From Oceanidesulfovibrio indonesiensis (GTDB lineage: Bacteria; Desulfobacterota; Desulfovibrionia; Desulfovibrionales; Desulfovibrionaceae), in NCBI RefSeq assembly GCF_007625075.1, contig NZ_QMIE01000014.1:57715-121714 (forward strand): a stretch of 64,000 bases of DNA, read 5' to 3'. Within the stretch, counting starts at the first letter, position 1; every line of letters begins with the position of its first letter. This document shows positions 28,310 to 39,796 of the stretch, piece by piece. The notes beneath the pieces were generated by a model. It saw only the letters and a program-made list of their open reading frames with translations. It had not been told where the DNA came from and made no database searches. The position numbers and the translations under genes were made by a program.

Positions 28310-31300
28310 ATGCTTCCAGCCGAACTCAAGGAATTCGTCCGCACCAGACGGGGGGTGGTCCGCGTACTCAAAAGCGGGGCTGCCGGCCGCGCCTTCGTGG
28401 CCCAGCATCTTCTGGAGTCTGGCGCCAGCCCTGTTGTCGTGGTGCGCGGCGCCGAGGACCTGGCCCAGGTGCGCGCCGTGCTCTCGCTGGCAGGACAGAG
28501 CGGGGGCAGGCGGGATGCCTGGATAGAACTGCCCGGATACGCCTCGACCTCGCCATTCGCCTACGATGGCCGCGGAGGACGCGAACGCGCTCTCTGGGCG
28601 CGGCGTATGGCCGCCCTCTACGCCATGGCGCAGACGGACAAACCGCGGGGCATCCTGCTCACCGTGGACAACATGCTGCCCAAATGGCCGCCGCGGCGTG
28701 TGCTGGAGTCCAACACCCTGGACCTGGTCAAGGGCGAGGAACTCTCCACGGACATCATGCTGGAGCAGGCCGTGGCCTGGGGGTACGAGCGCGTGGGCAT
28801 GGTCACCAGGCCCGGCGAGCTTTCCCGACGCGGCGACATCCTCGACGTCTTCTGCCCGTCATACGAATACCCGCTGCGCCTCGAATTCTTCGGCGACACC
28901 CTGGAAGACCTGCGGCTGTTCGATCCCACCACGCAACGAGCCGTGGAAAACCTGCACGAGGCCACGCTCATTCCGGTAACGCCTTCGGTGGCCGACCCCG
29001 AGTTGATCCAGGCCGCGCGCAGGCGTGTCGAAGAGTTGGAAAAGGGCGCCATACTCGACGCATCCACGGCCAAAGCCGCTCAAGCAGCGCTGCAGGACGA
29101 GCCCGGCGCCGTCCATCCCGGGCTGTTCTACGAAGACGCCTGCTTCCTGGAAGAGTGGCTGCCCAAGAACCGCGTCTTCCTGCTCGGGGCCACAGAGGTG
29201 CTGGATGCGGTGCTCGAAGAAGCGCTGTGGAGCTGGGAACTGTCCATTCGCGAACGCCTCGGAGGAGCGGACGCCTTTGCCGAAGAGGAGGATGATCAGG
29301 GCGAGACGGTACCCGCCGGTGGATTGCGGCCCATCGTGACGCGCAACCGGGCCGAGGCCCGGACCTTGCTGGAATCCTCCGGCCGTGTGGTCTTCGAAGA
29401 ACTGGTCATGGGCATCGAGCGCGATGGCGTCGATCTGCCCGAGCGACGCGTGGAGAGCTTCGACGAACTCATGGCCGTACTCGCAGGCGAACACGCCAGA
29501 GCAGATGCCGACCGCGACAGGCCGTGGCATGCGCTTCTGGCGCTCATCAACGAGTTGCAGGCCACCCGGCGTCAGACCATACTCACCTTTTCCAAGGAAC
29601 AGGCCCGCAAGAAATTCCTGTCCCTGGCCGAAGCTGACGGGCTCAAACCGCGCACCGCCTATGCTCAGGGCGAGCGCGGCCTGTTCGCGCTGGTCTCGGA
29701 CTTTCGCGGCGGAGCGGATCTGCCCTGGCGTCAGACCGTCATCCTGGGCGAAGACGTCATCCAGCCGCGGGCCGTGGGCAGACCGGCGCCATCCCGGCGT
29801 GATTTCGTCGGGCTCAAGACCTTCGACGACCTGAATCCCGGCGACCTGCTGGTGCACCGCGAATACGGCCTGGCCCGGTTCCAGGGGCTCGTGCGGCTGG
29901 ACCTCGGCGATGTGGGCAACGACTATCTGCTGCTCCATTACCAGGGCGACGACAAGCTGTACCTGCCGGTGGACCGACTCGGCCTTGTCCAGCGCTACAA
30001 GGGGCCGGACGGAGTAGCCCCCTCCCTGGACAAGCTGGGCGGCGTGGGCTGGATGCGCACCCGGGAAAAGGCCCGCAAGGCGGTGGAGAAGATCGCCCAG
30101 GATCTCGTGGAGATGTATGCCTACCGCAAGATCGCAAAGGGCTATGGCTACGGGCCGCCCAACGAGATGTTCCGGGAGTTCGAGGCGTCCTTCGGCTTCG
30201 AGGAAACGCCGGACCAGGAGCGGTCGATCAACGATGTCCTGGCGGACATGGAGAAGGACGAGCCCATGGACCGGCTGGTGTGCGGCGACGTGGGGTTCGG
30301 CAAGACCGAGGTCGCCATGCGCGCAGCGTTCCGCGCCGCCCTGGACGGCCGGCAGGTGGCGGTGCTCTGTCCCACCACTGTGCTCGCGGAGCAGCACTTC
30401 CAGAATTTCCGTGCGCGCATGAAAGAGTTTCCGGTCAACGTCGCCATGCTCAGCCGCTTCGTGTCCAGGGATTCGCAGCGCACCATCGTGCAGGCCGCCA
30501 AACGCGGGCAGGTGGACATCCTCATCGGCACGCATCGGATACTGTCCAAGGACGTGCAACTCCCCAATCTGGGCCTGCTTGTGCTGGACGAGGAACAGCG
30601 CTTCGGCGTGAAGCACAAGGAACGGCTCAAAGCCATGAAGAAACAGGTGGACGTGCTGACCCTGACAGCCACGCCCATCCCCCGCACATTACAGCTCTCC
30701 TTGTCCGGCGTACGTTCGCTGTCCGTCATCGAAACGCCCCCGCGCGACCGCAAGCCGGTGGAGACGGCGATATTGAATCGCGAGCCTCTGATGCTCAAGG
30801 CCATCCTCAAAAACGAGCTGGAACGCAAGGGCCAGGTGTTCTGGGTGCACAACCGCGTCCAGGGGCTGGAAGCCGTGCGGGATTTTGTGGTCAAGCTCGT
30901 TCCCGAAGCGCGGGTGGGCATGGCCCACGGGCAAATGGCCGAGCGCACTCTGGAGGAAACCATGCACGCCTTCTGGCACGGCGAGCTGGACGTGTTGGTG
31001 TGCACCTCCATCATCGAGTCCGGGCTCGATTTTCCCCGCGCCAACACCCTTGTGGTGGACCAGGCGCACATGTTCGGGCTGGGGCAGCTCTACCAACTGC
31101 GGGGCAGGGTGGGGCGGTCCGACCGCCAGGCCTACGCATACTTCGTAACGCCGGATCAGGAGCGACTCTCCGACGTGGTGCGCAAACGGCTGCGCGTGAT
31201 CATGGACCTGGACTACCTGGGCGCAGGGTTCCAGGTGGCCATGGAGGACCTGCGCCTGCGCGGGGCAGGCAACATTCTGGGCGAGTCGCAGTCCGGCCAC

Positions 31301-31852
31301 ATCGCCAGGATCGGCCTCGATCTATTTCTGGAAATGCTCGAGATGGAAGTGGCGCGGCTCAAAGGCGGCCCGGTGCGCCAGGAGATCGAGACCGAACTCG
31401 TCATCGGGTTCGAGGCGAACATACCCGAAGATTACATCGCCGACGCCGGCGAGCGGCTCACGTACTACAAAAGCCTGTCCTCGGCGCGGGACGAGGAGCT
31501 GAGGCGGGATCTCAAGGCCGAGATACGAGACCGCTACGGGCCGCTGCCCACGCCGCTGGTGAATTTCCTGGCAGTGCTGGAGCTCAAGGCCGTTTGCGCC
31601 GCGTTGGGCGTGGAAAAGGCCGAACTATTCGAGTCGGTGGTGCGACTCACGTTTCTTACAGAAGGTTCACCTGTGGCCCCGGATGAGCTCGTGGCATGGG
31701 TAGCCGGGCGAGGGGGGCGCGCCAGGCTGGCGCCGCCGGCCACCTTGGAGTTGCGCCTTGAAGAAAAGGGCGATATCAACTCACGGTTGGAAGATGCAGG
31801 CAGACAGCTCGGCGAGCTGTTGCCGAAAGAGAAGCCCGTCCGGGCCTCCTGA
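28310..31852 (+). CDS. mfd: Transcription-repair coupling factor Mfd
   Basis: A 1180-residue translocase that removes stalled RNA polymerase from lesions and recruits UvrA. N-terminal UvrB-like modules (about residues 1-340) contain RRGDILDVFCP. The RNA-polymerase-interaction domain (about residues 495-560) has GDLLVHREYGLARFQG. The helicase motor (about residues 610-960) has Walker A GDVGFGKTEVA near residue 660, motif II DEEQRFGVKHKERLK near 760, TATPIPRTL and the TRG-like region. The C-terminal TRCF domain (about residues 1030-1130) inhibits the motor. Full length. Heads a run of genes to glyS. Confidence 0.96.
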   Translation: MLPAELKEFVRTRRGVVRVLKSGAAGRAFVAQHLLESGASPVVVVRGAEDLAQVRAVLSLAGQSGGRRDAWIELPGYASTSPFAYDGRGGRERALWARRMAALYAMAQTDKPRGILLTVDNMLPKWPPRRVLESNTLDLVKGEELSTDIMLEQAVAWGYERVGMVTRPGELSRRGDILDVFCPSYEYPLRLEFFGDTLEDLRLFDPTTQRAVENLHEATLIPVTPSVADPELIQAARRRVEELEKGAILDASTAKAAQAALQDEPGAVHPGLFYEDACFLEEWLPKNRVFLLGATEVLDAVLEEALWSWELSIRERLGGADAFAEEEDDQGETVPAGGLRPIVTRNRAEARTLLESSGRVVFEELVMGIERDGVDLPERRVESFDELMAVLAGEHARADADRDRPWHALLALINELQATRRQTILTFSKEQARKKFLSLAEADGLKPRTAYAQGERGLFALVSDFRGGADLPWRQTVILGEDVIQPRAVGRPAPSRRDFVGLKTFDDLNPGDLLVHREYGLARFQGLVRLDLGDVGNDYLLLHYQGDDKLYLPVDRLGLVQRYKGPDGVAPSLDKLGGVGWMRTREKARKAVEKIAQDLVEMYAYRKIAKGYGYGPPNEMFREFEASFGFEETPDQERSINDVLADMEKDEPMDRLVCGDVGFGKTEVAMRAAFRAALDGRQVAVLCPTTVLAEQHFQNFRARMKEFPVNVAMLSRFVSRDSQRTIVQAAKRGQVDILIGTHRILSKDVQLPNLGLLVLDEEQRFGVKHKERLKAMKKQVDVLTLTATPIPRTLQLSLSGVRSLSVIETPPRDRKPVETAILNREPLMLKAILKNELERKGQVFWVHNRVQGLEAVRDFVVKLVPEARVGMAHGQMAERTLEETMHAFWHGELDVLVCTSIIESGLDFPRANTLVVDQAHMFGLGQLYQLRGRVGRSDRQAYAYFVTPDQERLSDVVRKRLRVIMDLDYLGAGFQVAMEDLRLRGAGNILGESQSGHIARIGLDLFLEMLEMEVARLKGGPVRQEIETELVIGFEANIPEDYIADAGERLTYYKSLSSARDEELRRDLKAEIRDRYGPLPTPLVNFLAVLELKAVCAALGVEKAELFESVVRLTFLTEGSPVAPDELVAWVAGRGGRARLAPPATLELRLEEKGDINSRLEDAGRQLGELLPKEKPVRAS

Positions 31853-31917
31853 CCAGTCAGGTCCATCGGCATGGGCAAACCGTGTCTGGCGATTCCCTGT
31901 TTCAGACTGAATACTCC

Positions 31918-33015
31918 ATGAATTCATCGATGTTACGCATTGTCATCTTCGCCGTAGCGCTTTTTGCACTCATTGCAGCGTCCGGTTGCGACTATGAGGA
32001 ACCGCGCGAGGAGGGCGTCGTCGCGCGCGTCAACGGTGAGCCTATCTATCTGCACGAGCTTGAGAACGCCTACGATATTCAGCATCTCGGCTGGACGGCC
32101 GACAGCGAACTGACCGTGGGACGGCTCAGAAGCCAGTACGGCAAGGTTCTTACAACCCTTATCGTGCAGAAGCTCGTGGAGCAGGAGTTGCAGTCCCGCG
32201 GCATTGCCGTTCCGCCGGAGCGGGTGAACCAGGCCGAAGCGCAGGTGCGTGTGGACTACCCCAAGGACGAGTTCGAGAAGATTCTCGTCGAGGAGTACAT
32301 CGATCTCGACGCCTGGCGTGAGCATCTTCGCGCGAGCATCGCCAAGCAGGTGTTCATGGAGGAGGTGCTGCGGCCGCGCATCACGCTGGACTACGATGAG
32401 ATCGAAGCGTATTACAAAGCCCACAGGGAAGAATTCAACAGGCCCGCGCGCATTCAGTTCGCGCTGATCTCCGGTCCGGAGCGGCGTATGGTGCGGGACG
32501 CCGCCACGCTGTATCTGGAAGGCGGTGACGAGCGACAACTCAGGCAAGCGTATCCGCGTGTAAGCCTGCAGGAAATGACGGTGCGCAAGGATCGGCTTCC
32601 TTCGCACTGGCAGGAGGCGCTGGAATCGCTCGATCCCTCCGAAGCAAGCTCTGTGACGGCGGGTCAGTCCGGTTTCGAGACCATCATTCTCAAACAGCGC
32701 TTTGCCGCGGAAACCCTGGACGCAGCCCGTGCCTATCCCATCGTGGAGCGCATCCTTCTGGAACGAAAACAGCAAACAGCATTTGAGGGATGGCTCGAGG
32801 ATAAGCTGGACAATGCCACGGTATTGATCAGCGAGCACTTGATTCCGGGTGCTTCGGAGGAAGAGAGCCTGCCGGTTCGTGGGGCTGAGGAAACGGAGCC
32901 GCGGCCCTACTGGGGTGAGGCTCCGGAACGCGACCAGCCGGATGAAGAACGGGTGCCGGAAAGCGAGCTTGTGCCGGATGCGCTGGACGGCCAGAACGCC
33001 GGCGCCGACAATTAG
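31918..33015 (+). CDS. SurA N-domain-like lipoprotein, probable periplasmic chaperone
   Basis: A 366-residue predicted lipoprotein: signal peptide with lipobox ASGC (Cys at about 24), then the SurA/PrsA-like opening VARVNGEPIYLHELENAY (about residues 36-53) and a helical body with VIQKLVEQELQSRGI. No clear parvulin (rotamase) signature is seen in the remainder, so it may be a chaperone without prolyl isomerase activity or have a degenerate domain. The C-terminal 60 residues are acidic and Pro/Glu-rich. Start chosen to open the signal peptide; the RBS is poor, and ATG 31930 is an alternative. It precedes a second SurA-like gene. Confidence 0.78.
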   Translation: MNSSMLRIVIFAVALFALIAASGCDYEEPREEGVVARVNGEPIYLHELENAYDIQHLGWTADSELTVGRLRSQYGKVLTTLIVQKLVEQELQSRGIAVPPERVNQAEAQVRVDYPKDEFEKILVEEYIDLDAWREHLRASIAKQVFMEEVLRPRITLDYDEIEAYYKAHREEFNRPARIQFALISGPERRMVRDAATLYLEGGDERQLRQAYPRVSLQEMTVRKDRLPSHWQEALESLDPSEASSVTAGQSGFETIILKQRFAAETLDAARAYPIVERILLERKQQTAFEGWLEDKLDNATVLISEHLIPGASEEESLPVRGAEETEPRPYWGEAPERDQPDEERVPESELVPDALDGQNAGADN

Positions 33016-33096
33016 CACAGACAGCCGGAACAGAGCCGCCAGACGCGAATGATGCGGCGACATACAGGCTCTGGATCGGCACTTCGGAGGATTTAC

Positions 33097-34224
33097 GTGA
33101 GAGAATTTCTCGTTTCTGTCTTCCTGGCGGCGCTGGCCAGTCTGGTCGTTGCATCGTCTCCGGCCAGGGCCGCCGAGGTCATTGATGGTATAGCCGCCGT
33201 TGTCAACGGCGAGATCATCACCCTGGGCGATCTGGACAAGGAACTTGAGGAGCGCATGGCGGAAGCGCAGGTGCCTGAAGGTTACTCCATGGCCGAAATT
33301 CGGGATCGCGGTCGTCGAATGCTGCTGGAGTCGATGATCAACGACATCCTGGTGCGGCAGGAAGCAGAGCGCCTCGGGCTCGATGTCTCACGAGTGGACA
33401 TCGAGAACACCATACGCAGAATCCGGGAGGAACAGGGCCTGACGGTGGAGGAGTTCCGAAATCAGCTGGCGCTCCGAAACATGACGCGCGAGAAATACGC
33501 CGATACGATTCGCAATCAGCTCCGCAAGCAGCGGCTGATCGGCTATATGGTCCATCAGCGTGTTGCGGTGAGCGACAGGGAGCTGGCCGAACATATCCAG
33601 CGCAGCAGCATGGGCTCCTCGGGCATGGACGACTACGGCCTGGAAGAAATGCAGAGGGCGATGGGATTCGGAGATACGGCGCCGTTGGATGCCGCCCCCC
33701 AGGTGGGGCAGCCCGGCGCCAAGGTGTCATTGTCGATAATCATCGTCGGATCGCAACAAGCCGCCGAGAAACTCCGCGCGGAAGTGGCTTCCGGCCAACG
33801 GGATTTTGCCGCAGCGGCGAAGGAGCTCTCTCAGGGGCCAGGCGCTGACGAAGGCGGCTCCCTCGGAGAAATTTCCCTGTCCGAACTGGGCGCGCCCATC
33901 AGGCAAGCCGTCAGCAACATTGCTCCCGGCGAGGTTTCCGACGTGTTCGAACTTGCCGAGCAGTACGCGTTCGTGAAGCTGCACAGCGCCCCTGAATCCG
34001 GGCAGACCGCTTCGGAGTCGGAATCCGAACCGGCAAAGACCGAACCCCGCGGTGCTTCCGTTTCTCAGGAAACGGAATCCTCTCCCGACGCGGTTCTTTC
34101 CCGGTATTCGAAGTCCGAAATCGAGCAATTGCGTGAACGCCTCCGCCAGCAGAAGCTCGAGGCGCGCTTCAGCCAGTATATGCAACAACTCCGTGACAAA
34201 GCGGTCATCCGTATCAATCTCTAA
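33097..34224 (+). CDS. Periplasmic peptidyl-prolyl isomerase SurA-like
   Basis: A 375-residue periplasmic foldase for outer-membrane proteins. GTG at 33097 is taken as start: GGAGG lies 6 bp before it and it opens a signal peptide (VREFLVSVFLAALASL...ARA, cleavage about residue 25). A SurA N-domain follows (IDGIAAVVNGEIITLGDLDKEL), then one parvulin-type PPIase domain (about residues 205-300, with FAAAAKELSQGPGADEGGSLGEISLSEL). A low-complexity Ser/Glu linker and a basic C-terminus complete it. Single rotamase domain rather than the two of E. coli SurA. Confidence 0.87.
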   Translation: MREFLVSVFLAALASLVVASSPARAAEVIDGIAAVVNGEIITLGDLDKELEERMAEAQVPEGYSMAEIRDRGRRMLLESMINDILVRQEAERLGLDVSRVDIENTIRRIREEQGLTVEEFRNQLALRNMTREKYADTIRNQLRKQRLIGYMVHQRVAVSDRELAEHIQRSSMGSSGMDDYGLEEMQRAMGFGDTAPLDAAPQVGQPGAKVSLSIIIVGSQQAAEKLRAEVASGQRDFAAAAKELSQGPGADEGGSLGEISLSELGAPIRQAVSNIAPGEVSDVFELAEQYAFVKLHSAPESGQTASESESEPAKTEPRGASVSQETESSPDAVLSRYSKSEIEQLRERLRQQKLEARFSQYMQQLRDKAVIRINL

Positions 34225-34251
34225 CCGCGTCGCAGTCACGACAGGAACCCG

Positions 34252-35325
34252 ATGTCTCTGAAGGAACTGGGAGAAAAACTGCGCGAGGAGCGCAAGCGGC
34301 AAGGGCTTTCGCTGGATGAAGTTCAGCAGCGTAGCAAAATCGCTCCGAACGTTCTCGAAGCCATCGAGGAAGGCCGCCAGGAACTCCTGCCTCATCCCGT
34401 ATATGTCAAGGGGTTTCTCAAGACCTACATCTCGGTTCTCGGGATGGCCCCCGACGATCCCGAACTGGGACTCGATACGCTTTTCGAGGGAGAAGAGCCC
34501 CCGCGTTCCAAGGTCCGGCGGCACAGACCTCTGACCGACGTCACGCCGTACCCCATGCAGCGCGAGCAAAAGCGCAGCAACAAACTGCTCATACTGTTCA
34601 TTCTGTTGTTGCTGGCAGCCGGCGGCGGGTTCTTCATCTGGAAATCATTGCAAAATGCCGTGCCGCCTTCCGTGGAAGACAACGCGACCATGGGCGAAGA
34701 CACCACGGAAACGCCGGTTGTCCGGGAGTCTGGTCCTGCTGCGGACGATTCTCAGCCGAGTCGGGCCGTGGCGCCCGAGGTCGCGCCTGCGGATTCCAGC
34801 CAGGACAACGCCACAGCCGCCAATGCTTCAGCCACCGCTTCCGATGCGACAAATGCAACGACGACCGGAGGGGTGGACAGCGAAATCGAAAACATCGCGC
34901 GATCCATCGAATCGACTGCATCCGAAGCTGAAAACAGCACGGAAGCGGATGTTGTGCCGGCGGCCGAGGCGGCCAACTCGTCGGCAGCGATGAGCGAGTC
35001 GCTCAGCCCCGAGAAACAAACGCTGTACGAACAGGCCCTGAACTCCGAGCCCGTGGCGAGGCATGCTCCCGCGGACGGTGGCGGCCAGTCCGTGCAGGTC
35101 GTTGCTCTGGAGCCCTGCTGGGTCGGCTTTACCCTCGATCAGGACGCGCCCAAGGATTTCTATCTCTATGCCGGACAGCGCGCGATCGTGCGGTTCGACA
35201 AGACCCTGGTCCTGCGGGTCGGAAACGCTGGCGGCGTGCGATTCCACTACAACGACGAGCTGTTCCCGACGAATTACAAATCGGGTGAGGTTCGGGAGCT
35301 GCGATTCCCGCCGACCCCCGAGTAA
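34252..35325 (+). CDS. RodZ-like HTH membrane protein
   Basis: A 357-residue bitopic protein. The N-terminal helix-turn-helix of the HTH_25/RodZ type (about residues 4-70: LGEKLREERKRQGLSLDEVQQRSKI...PVYVKGFLKTY) is followed by a basic juxtamembrane stretch, one membrane segment (about residues 106-126), a long Ser/Ala/Thr/Glu-rich periplasmic linker, and a C-terminal DUF4115 beta domain (about residues 280-355). RodZ links MreB to the cell wall and sets rod shape. Position between surA and recO fits an operon of envelope and housekeeping genes. Confidence 0.87.
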   Translation: MSLKELGEKLREERKRQGLSLDEVQQRSKIAPNVLEAIEEGRQELLPHPVYVKGFLKTYISVLGMAPDDPELGLDTLFEGEEPPRSKVRRHRPLTDVTPYPMQREQKRSNKLLILFILLLLAAGGGFFIWKSLQNAVPPSVEDNATMGEDTTETPVVRESGPAADDSQPSRAVAPEVAPADSSQDNATAANASATASDATNATTTGGVDSEIENIARSIESTASEAENSTEADVVPAAEAANSSAAMSESLSPEKQTLYEQALNSEPVARHAPADGGGQSVQVVALEPCWVGFTLDQDAPKDFYLYAGQRAIVRFDKTLVLRVGNAGGVRFHYNDELFPTNYKSGEVRELRFPPTPE

Positions 35326-35334
35326 AGGGCGCGG

Positions 35335-36105
35335 ATGGAGTTCACGGACAAAGCCCTGGTGCTCAAGGTCGGCGCCTTTCGGGAAGCAGATCTGTGGGTG
35401 CGTTTTCTGTCGCCCAGCCGGGGCGCTCTCACAGCCTTCGCCTTCGGCGGAGCCAAATCCAAAAGGCGTTTCTGCGGCTGCCTCGATGCGCTCTGCGAAA
35501 TCCATGTCCGGGTGCGCTCTTCCGGACGCGGAGAGTACCTCTGCCTGGAGGAAGGATCCCTGCTGGCAGCGCCGCGGCGCTTGCGCACGGACTGGCACCG
35601 CCTCGGCCTGGCCATGCGCTGCATCAAATTCCTGGAGGCCGTGTGTCCCGGCTCACAGGGCGCGCCAGAGGCCTACGCCCTGGCGTGCGATTTGCTGAGA
35701 ACCCTTGAAGAAGAGACCGAGCCGGACACGCTCTTCGCTCATCTTTTCCGGGCGCGGGCCTCGCGGGAGCAGGGCTTCGGACCGGATTTCGAACGTTGCG
35801 CCGCCTGCGGCGAGCCGTTATTCCATGCGCAAAACGGCCGCGGACAGGCGCATCTTCTTTTCGTGGAAGAGGGCAGGGTGCTCTGCCGGATCTGCGCCTC
35901 CCGCACGGGGGCCGCAGGAAGGCCCTTGCAAATCTCGCAGGAGAGCGCGTATGTCCTTGGGCCTGTCGTGGACGCCGGGCCGCAGGCCTGGCTGGAGCCG
36001 GACATCTCACCACAGGCGCGGCGTGAATGCGCCGCCGCTGTGGACGCTCTCGTGCGCTACCATCTGGGCCTGGCCTGGGACCGCGCGCGGTACAGAAATG
36101 TCTAA
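35335..36105 (+). CDS. recO: DNA repair protein RecO
   Basis: A 256-residue recombination mediator that helps RecF/RecR load RecA on gaps. An N-terminal OB fold (about residues 1-80: [22 protein letters not shown]) is followed by a helical domain with a zinc-type CxxC pair (CAACGEPL at about 160) and a second pair (CRIC at about 183). Length normal. Starts 9 bp after the RodZ-like gene. Confidence 0.93.
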   Translation: MEFTDKALVLKVGAFREADLWVRFLSPSRGALTAFAFGGAKSKRRFCGCLDALCEIHVRVRSSGRGEYLCLEEGSLLAAPRRLRTDWHRLGLAMRCIKFLEAVCPGSQGAPEAYALACDLLRTLEEETEPDTLFAHLFRARASREQGFGPDFERCAACGEPLFHAQNGRGQAHLLFVEEGRVLCRICASRTGAAGRPLQISQESAYVLGPVVDAGPQAWLEPDISPQARRECAAAVDALVRYHLGLAWDRARYRNV

Positions 36106-36230
36106 CAGGCTGATGAAAATAGTTCGAATGCTGCGTTGCTTCAGAAAGTTCAAATTCTCATGTGCTGGAAGTACTCTTCAGCAATGTTTTTTTCTACGCC
36201 TTACACTCAGGTGTTTTTCGCAGCCAGCAA
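36104..36230 (+). repeat. Intergenic repeat, AACAGGCTG(A/T)TGAAAAT type
   Basis: Starting in the recO stop codon, TAACAGGCTGATGAAAATAG followed by GCTGCGTTGC matches the start of the element at 39797 (TAACAGGCTGTTGAAAATG...GCTGCGTTGC). The rest diverges into T-rich DNA. It separates recO from glyQ. Confidence 0.6.
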
Positions 36231-36295
36231 TAGTGGCATTTCATCAGCCAGATGACGGACATCACATACGGAAAACGATAACAACGAGCGACACC

Positions 36296-37176
<881 letters not shown>

Positions 37177-37177
<1 letters not shown>

Positions 37178-39258
37178 TGCCCCGCCTTGTATTCGAGCTG
37201 GGTTTCGAGGAAATGCCCGCGCGGTTCCTTCCCTCCCTCGTACGTGAAAGCAGGGATATCATGCGCGCCGGACTGACGGAGACCGGCCTGGGCTTCGGCA
37301 CTGTGCACGCGGACGCCACCCCGCGCCGCCTCGCCATCCGCGTGGAGGATCTGGACGCGGTGCAGGAGGAGCGCGAGGAACTGGTGACCGGTCCGCCCGC
37401 GGCCGTGGCCTATAAGGACGGCGCGCCCACCAAAGCGGCAGAAGGCTTCGCCAAAGGGCAGGGCGGTTCTGTCGAAGATCTGATCACGGTGTCCACGGAA
37501 AAAGGCGAGTACATCGCCATCACGAAGCGCACCGGCGGCGTTGCCGCGCGGGAATTGCTGCCTCCCGTGCTGGAGGCGTGCGCCACCGGGTTGAGCTTTC
37601 CCAAAAAGATGCGCTGGGGGGGCGGCGACTTCACCTTTGGCCGGCCGTTGCGCTGGATTCTCGCGCTGCTGGACGAGGACGTGGTCCCGGTAACGGTGGC
37701 GGGCCTGGTTTCCGACCGCAAGACATGGGGCCACCGCGTGCATGGTCCCGGTCCTTTCAAGCTGGCCGCCGCGTTCGACTATGAGAAGCTTGTGCACGAG
37801 AAATGCCGTGTGACGCTGTCCGCCTCCATGCGTCGGGAGCTCATCATGGAGCACGGCGAGGCTGCCGCGCAGCGTGTGGGCGGCCTGGTGGTCTGGAACC
37901 ATGATCTGCTCGCCGAAGTGGGCGGTCTGGTGGAGCATCCCGTGCCCATTGTTGGCGATTTCGACCCTTCCTTTCTGGAACTGCCCAAGGAGGTGCTGCT
38001 GACCTCCATGGAAAGCCACCAGAAGAGCTTCGGCGTCCAGGACGCGGAAGGTAATCTCAAGCCCCACTTCCTCGCCACGCTCAATCTGGTGCCCACGGAC
38101 GAGGATCTGGTGAAGAAGGGCTGGGAACGCGTACTCAAGGCCCGCCTGGAGGATGCAAGGTTCTTCTGGAAAACCGACCTCGCGGCTGAGCAGACCGCCT
38201 GGCTGGACTCGCTGGAAAACGTCGTGTTTCTGGGCCCCCTGGGCTCCATGGGCGACAAGAGCAGGCGCATTGAAGAGCTGTGCGGCTGGATAGCCGAGCA
38301 TGTGGAGCCCGCCCACGAGACGGACGCCCGCCGCGCCGGCCGCATCTGCAAGGCGGATCTCGTCTCCGAGATGGTGGGTGAGTTCGCCGAACTGCAGGGC
38401 GTGATGGGCGCGATTTACGCGGACAAGCAGGGCGAGAACGCCGCCGTCGCCAAAGCCGTGGGTGAACAGTATCTGCCTGCCGGCCCGGACTCTCCGCTGC
38501 CGGAGAGCGAGTGCGGCGCGATCCTCTCCATGGCGGACAAGGCCGACACCCTCGTGGGCTGCTTCGGCCTTGGCAAGATCCCCACCGGAGCCAACGACCC
38601 CTTCGCATTGCGGCGCGGCGCCCTGGGCATCTGCCGCATCATGGTGGACCGCGACTGGCGAGTGGATCTGCGCGCGTTCATTGAAAAGGCCCTGGACGCC
38701 TACGGCGAGCGTAACTGGAAGCTCTCGCGCGAGGAAATTGTGGCCAGGGCGCTGGAATTCTTCCGCGAACGCGCGAAGCACTGGTTCGTCTCGCAGGACA
38801 ACCCCACGCTCATGGTGGAGGCTGTGCTGCAGGCTGGTTACAGCGACGTGCCCGGCGCCCGGGCGCGCCTGGCTGCGCTCAAGGAGTTCAGCGCGGAGCC
38901 CGGCTTCGAGGACGCTGTGCTCACTTTCAAACGCGCGGCGAACATCATCCGCAAGCAGGCGGAAAACATGGAGCTCAGCGGACGGTTCGACCACGACCTG
39001 TTGAGAGAAGAGGCGGAACAGAACCTCGCCAAGACGCTGGGGCTCATGTACCCGAAGTTCGACGTTATGTGGGAGAAGGAAGACTATCGGGGGCTCATGG
39101 TTCTGATGCTGGACATCCGGCCCGCGGTGGACGCGTTCTTCGACAATGTGATGGTGATGTGCGATGATGAGGCATTGAAGAAGAACCGCCTCGAACTGCT
39201 TGAGGCCCTGGTGAGCCGGCTGGGCCGCATCGCCGACTTCAACGCCCTGCAGATGTGA
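37177..39258 (+). CDS. glyS: Glycine--tRNA ligase beta subunit
   Basis: A 693-residue beta chain that binds tRNA-Gly and is needed for charging by the alpha subunit. Seen: MPRLVFELGFEEMPARFLP at the N-terminus, VHADATPRRLAIRVEDL (about residues 45-61), FPKKMRWGGGDFTFGRPLRW (about residues 142-161), an HD-like middle domain (about residues 400-560), and a DALR-like anticodon-binding end. Start shares TGATG with the glyQ stop, giving coupled 1:1 synthesis. Confidence 0.96.
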
Positions 39259-39275
39259 TTTTTGGAGAAAACATC

Positions 39276-39305
39276 TTGACAGAGCAGTTGTTCAGGACAT
39301 ATGAG
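39276..39305 (+). promoter_or_regulatory. Promoter and leader hairpin for rpsT
   Basis: TTGACA (39276-39281), 18-bp spacer, TATGAG (39300-39305). Downstream in the leader, GGCCGG (39318-39323) and CCGGCC (39332-39337) form a hairpin about 60 bp before the rpsT start, a place where S20 could autoregulate (inference). Confidence 0.5.
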
Positions 39306-39397
39306 TCACATTTTGCCGGCCGGGATTGCTTCCGGCCTGTGATGCATACAAAGATTTCGACGAGCCGATACGGCAATTCATAAGGAGCGAAAGACAC

Positions 39398-39670
39398 ATG
39401 GCCAACCACAAGTCCGCTTTGAAGCGTCACCGTCAGAGCCTCAAGCGCCGGGCCCGCAACCGCGCTGTCAAGACCCGCGTGCGCAATCTGATCAAGCAGG
39501 TGCGCAGCGCCGTGGAGCAGAACGACCGCGAGGCCGCGCAGCAGGCCCTCGTGGAAGCCACCGCCGCCCTGGATAAGGCCGCCACCAAGAAGGTCTATCA
39601 CTGGCGTAGTGCGTCCCGCCGCATCTCCCGGCTGCATCAGGCCGTGAACAAGATCGGCGAGGCTTCCTAG
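39398..39670 (+). CDS. rpsT: 30S ribosomal protein S20
   Basis: A 90-residue very basic helical protein that binds 16S rRNA early in small-subunit assembly. [29 protein letters not shown] at the N-terminus and [42 protein letters not shown] further on match the family throughout. ATG follows TAAGGAGCG at 10 bp. Own promoter and a strong terminator make it a single-gene unit. Confidence 0.96.
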   Translation: MANHKSALKRHRQSLKRRARNRAVKTRVRNLIKQVRSAVEQNDREAAQQALVEATAALDKAATKKVYHWRSASRRISRLHQAVNKIGEAS

Positions 39671-39701
39671 CCTTACGCTTTTTTCCTTTCGCGCGTATAC
39701 T

Positions 39702-39741
39702 CCGCCGTGTTCCTATGCTGTAGGAACGCGGCGGTTTTTTT
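39702..39741 (+). terminator. Rho-independent terminator after rpsT
   Basis: CCGCCGTGTTCCTA (39702-39715) and TAGGAACGCGGCGG (39721-39734) form a near-perfect 14-bp stem with a 5-nt loop, followed by seven T. Confidence 0.92.
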
Positions 39742-39796
39742 GTCGCAGTCAAAGTCATTGCCCGCTGGGGGTGGATTCCTCTCCCCCTTTGGATTA

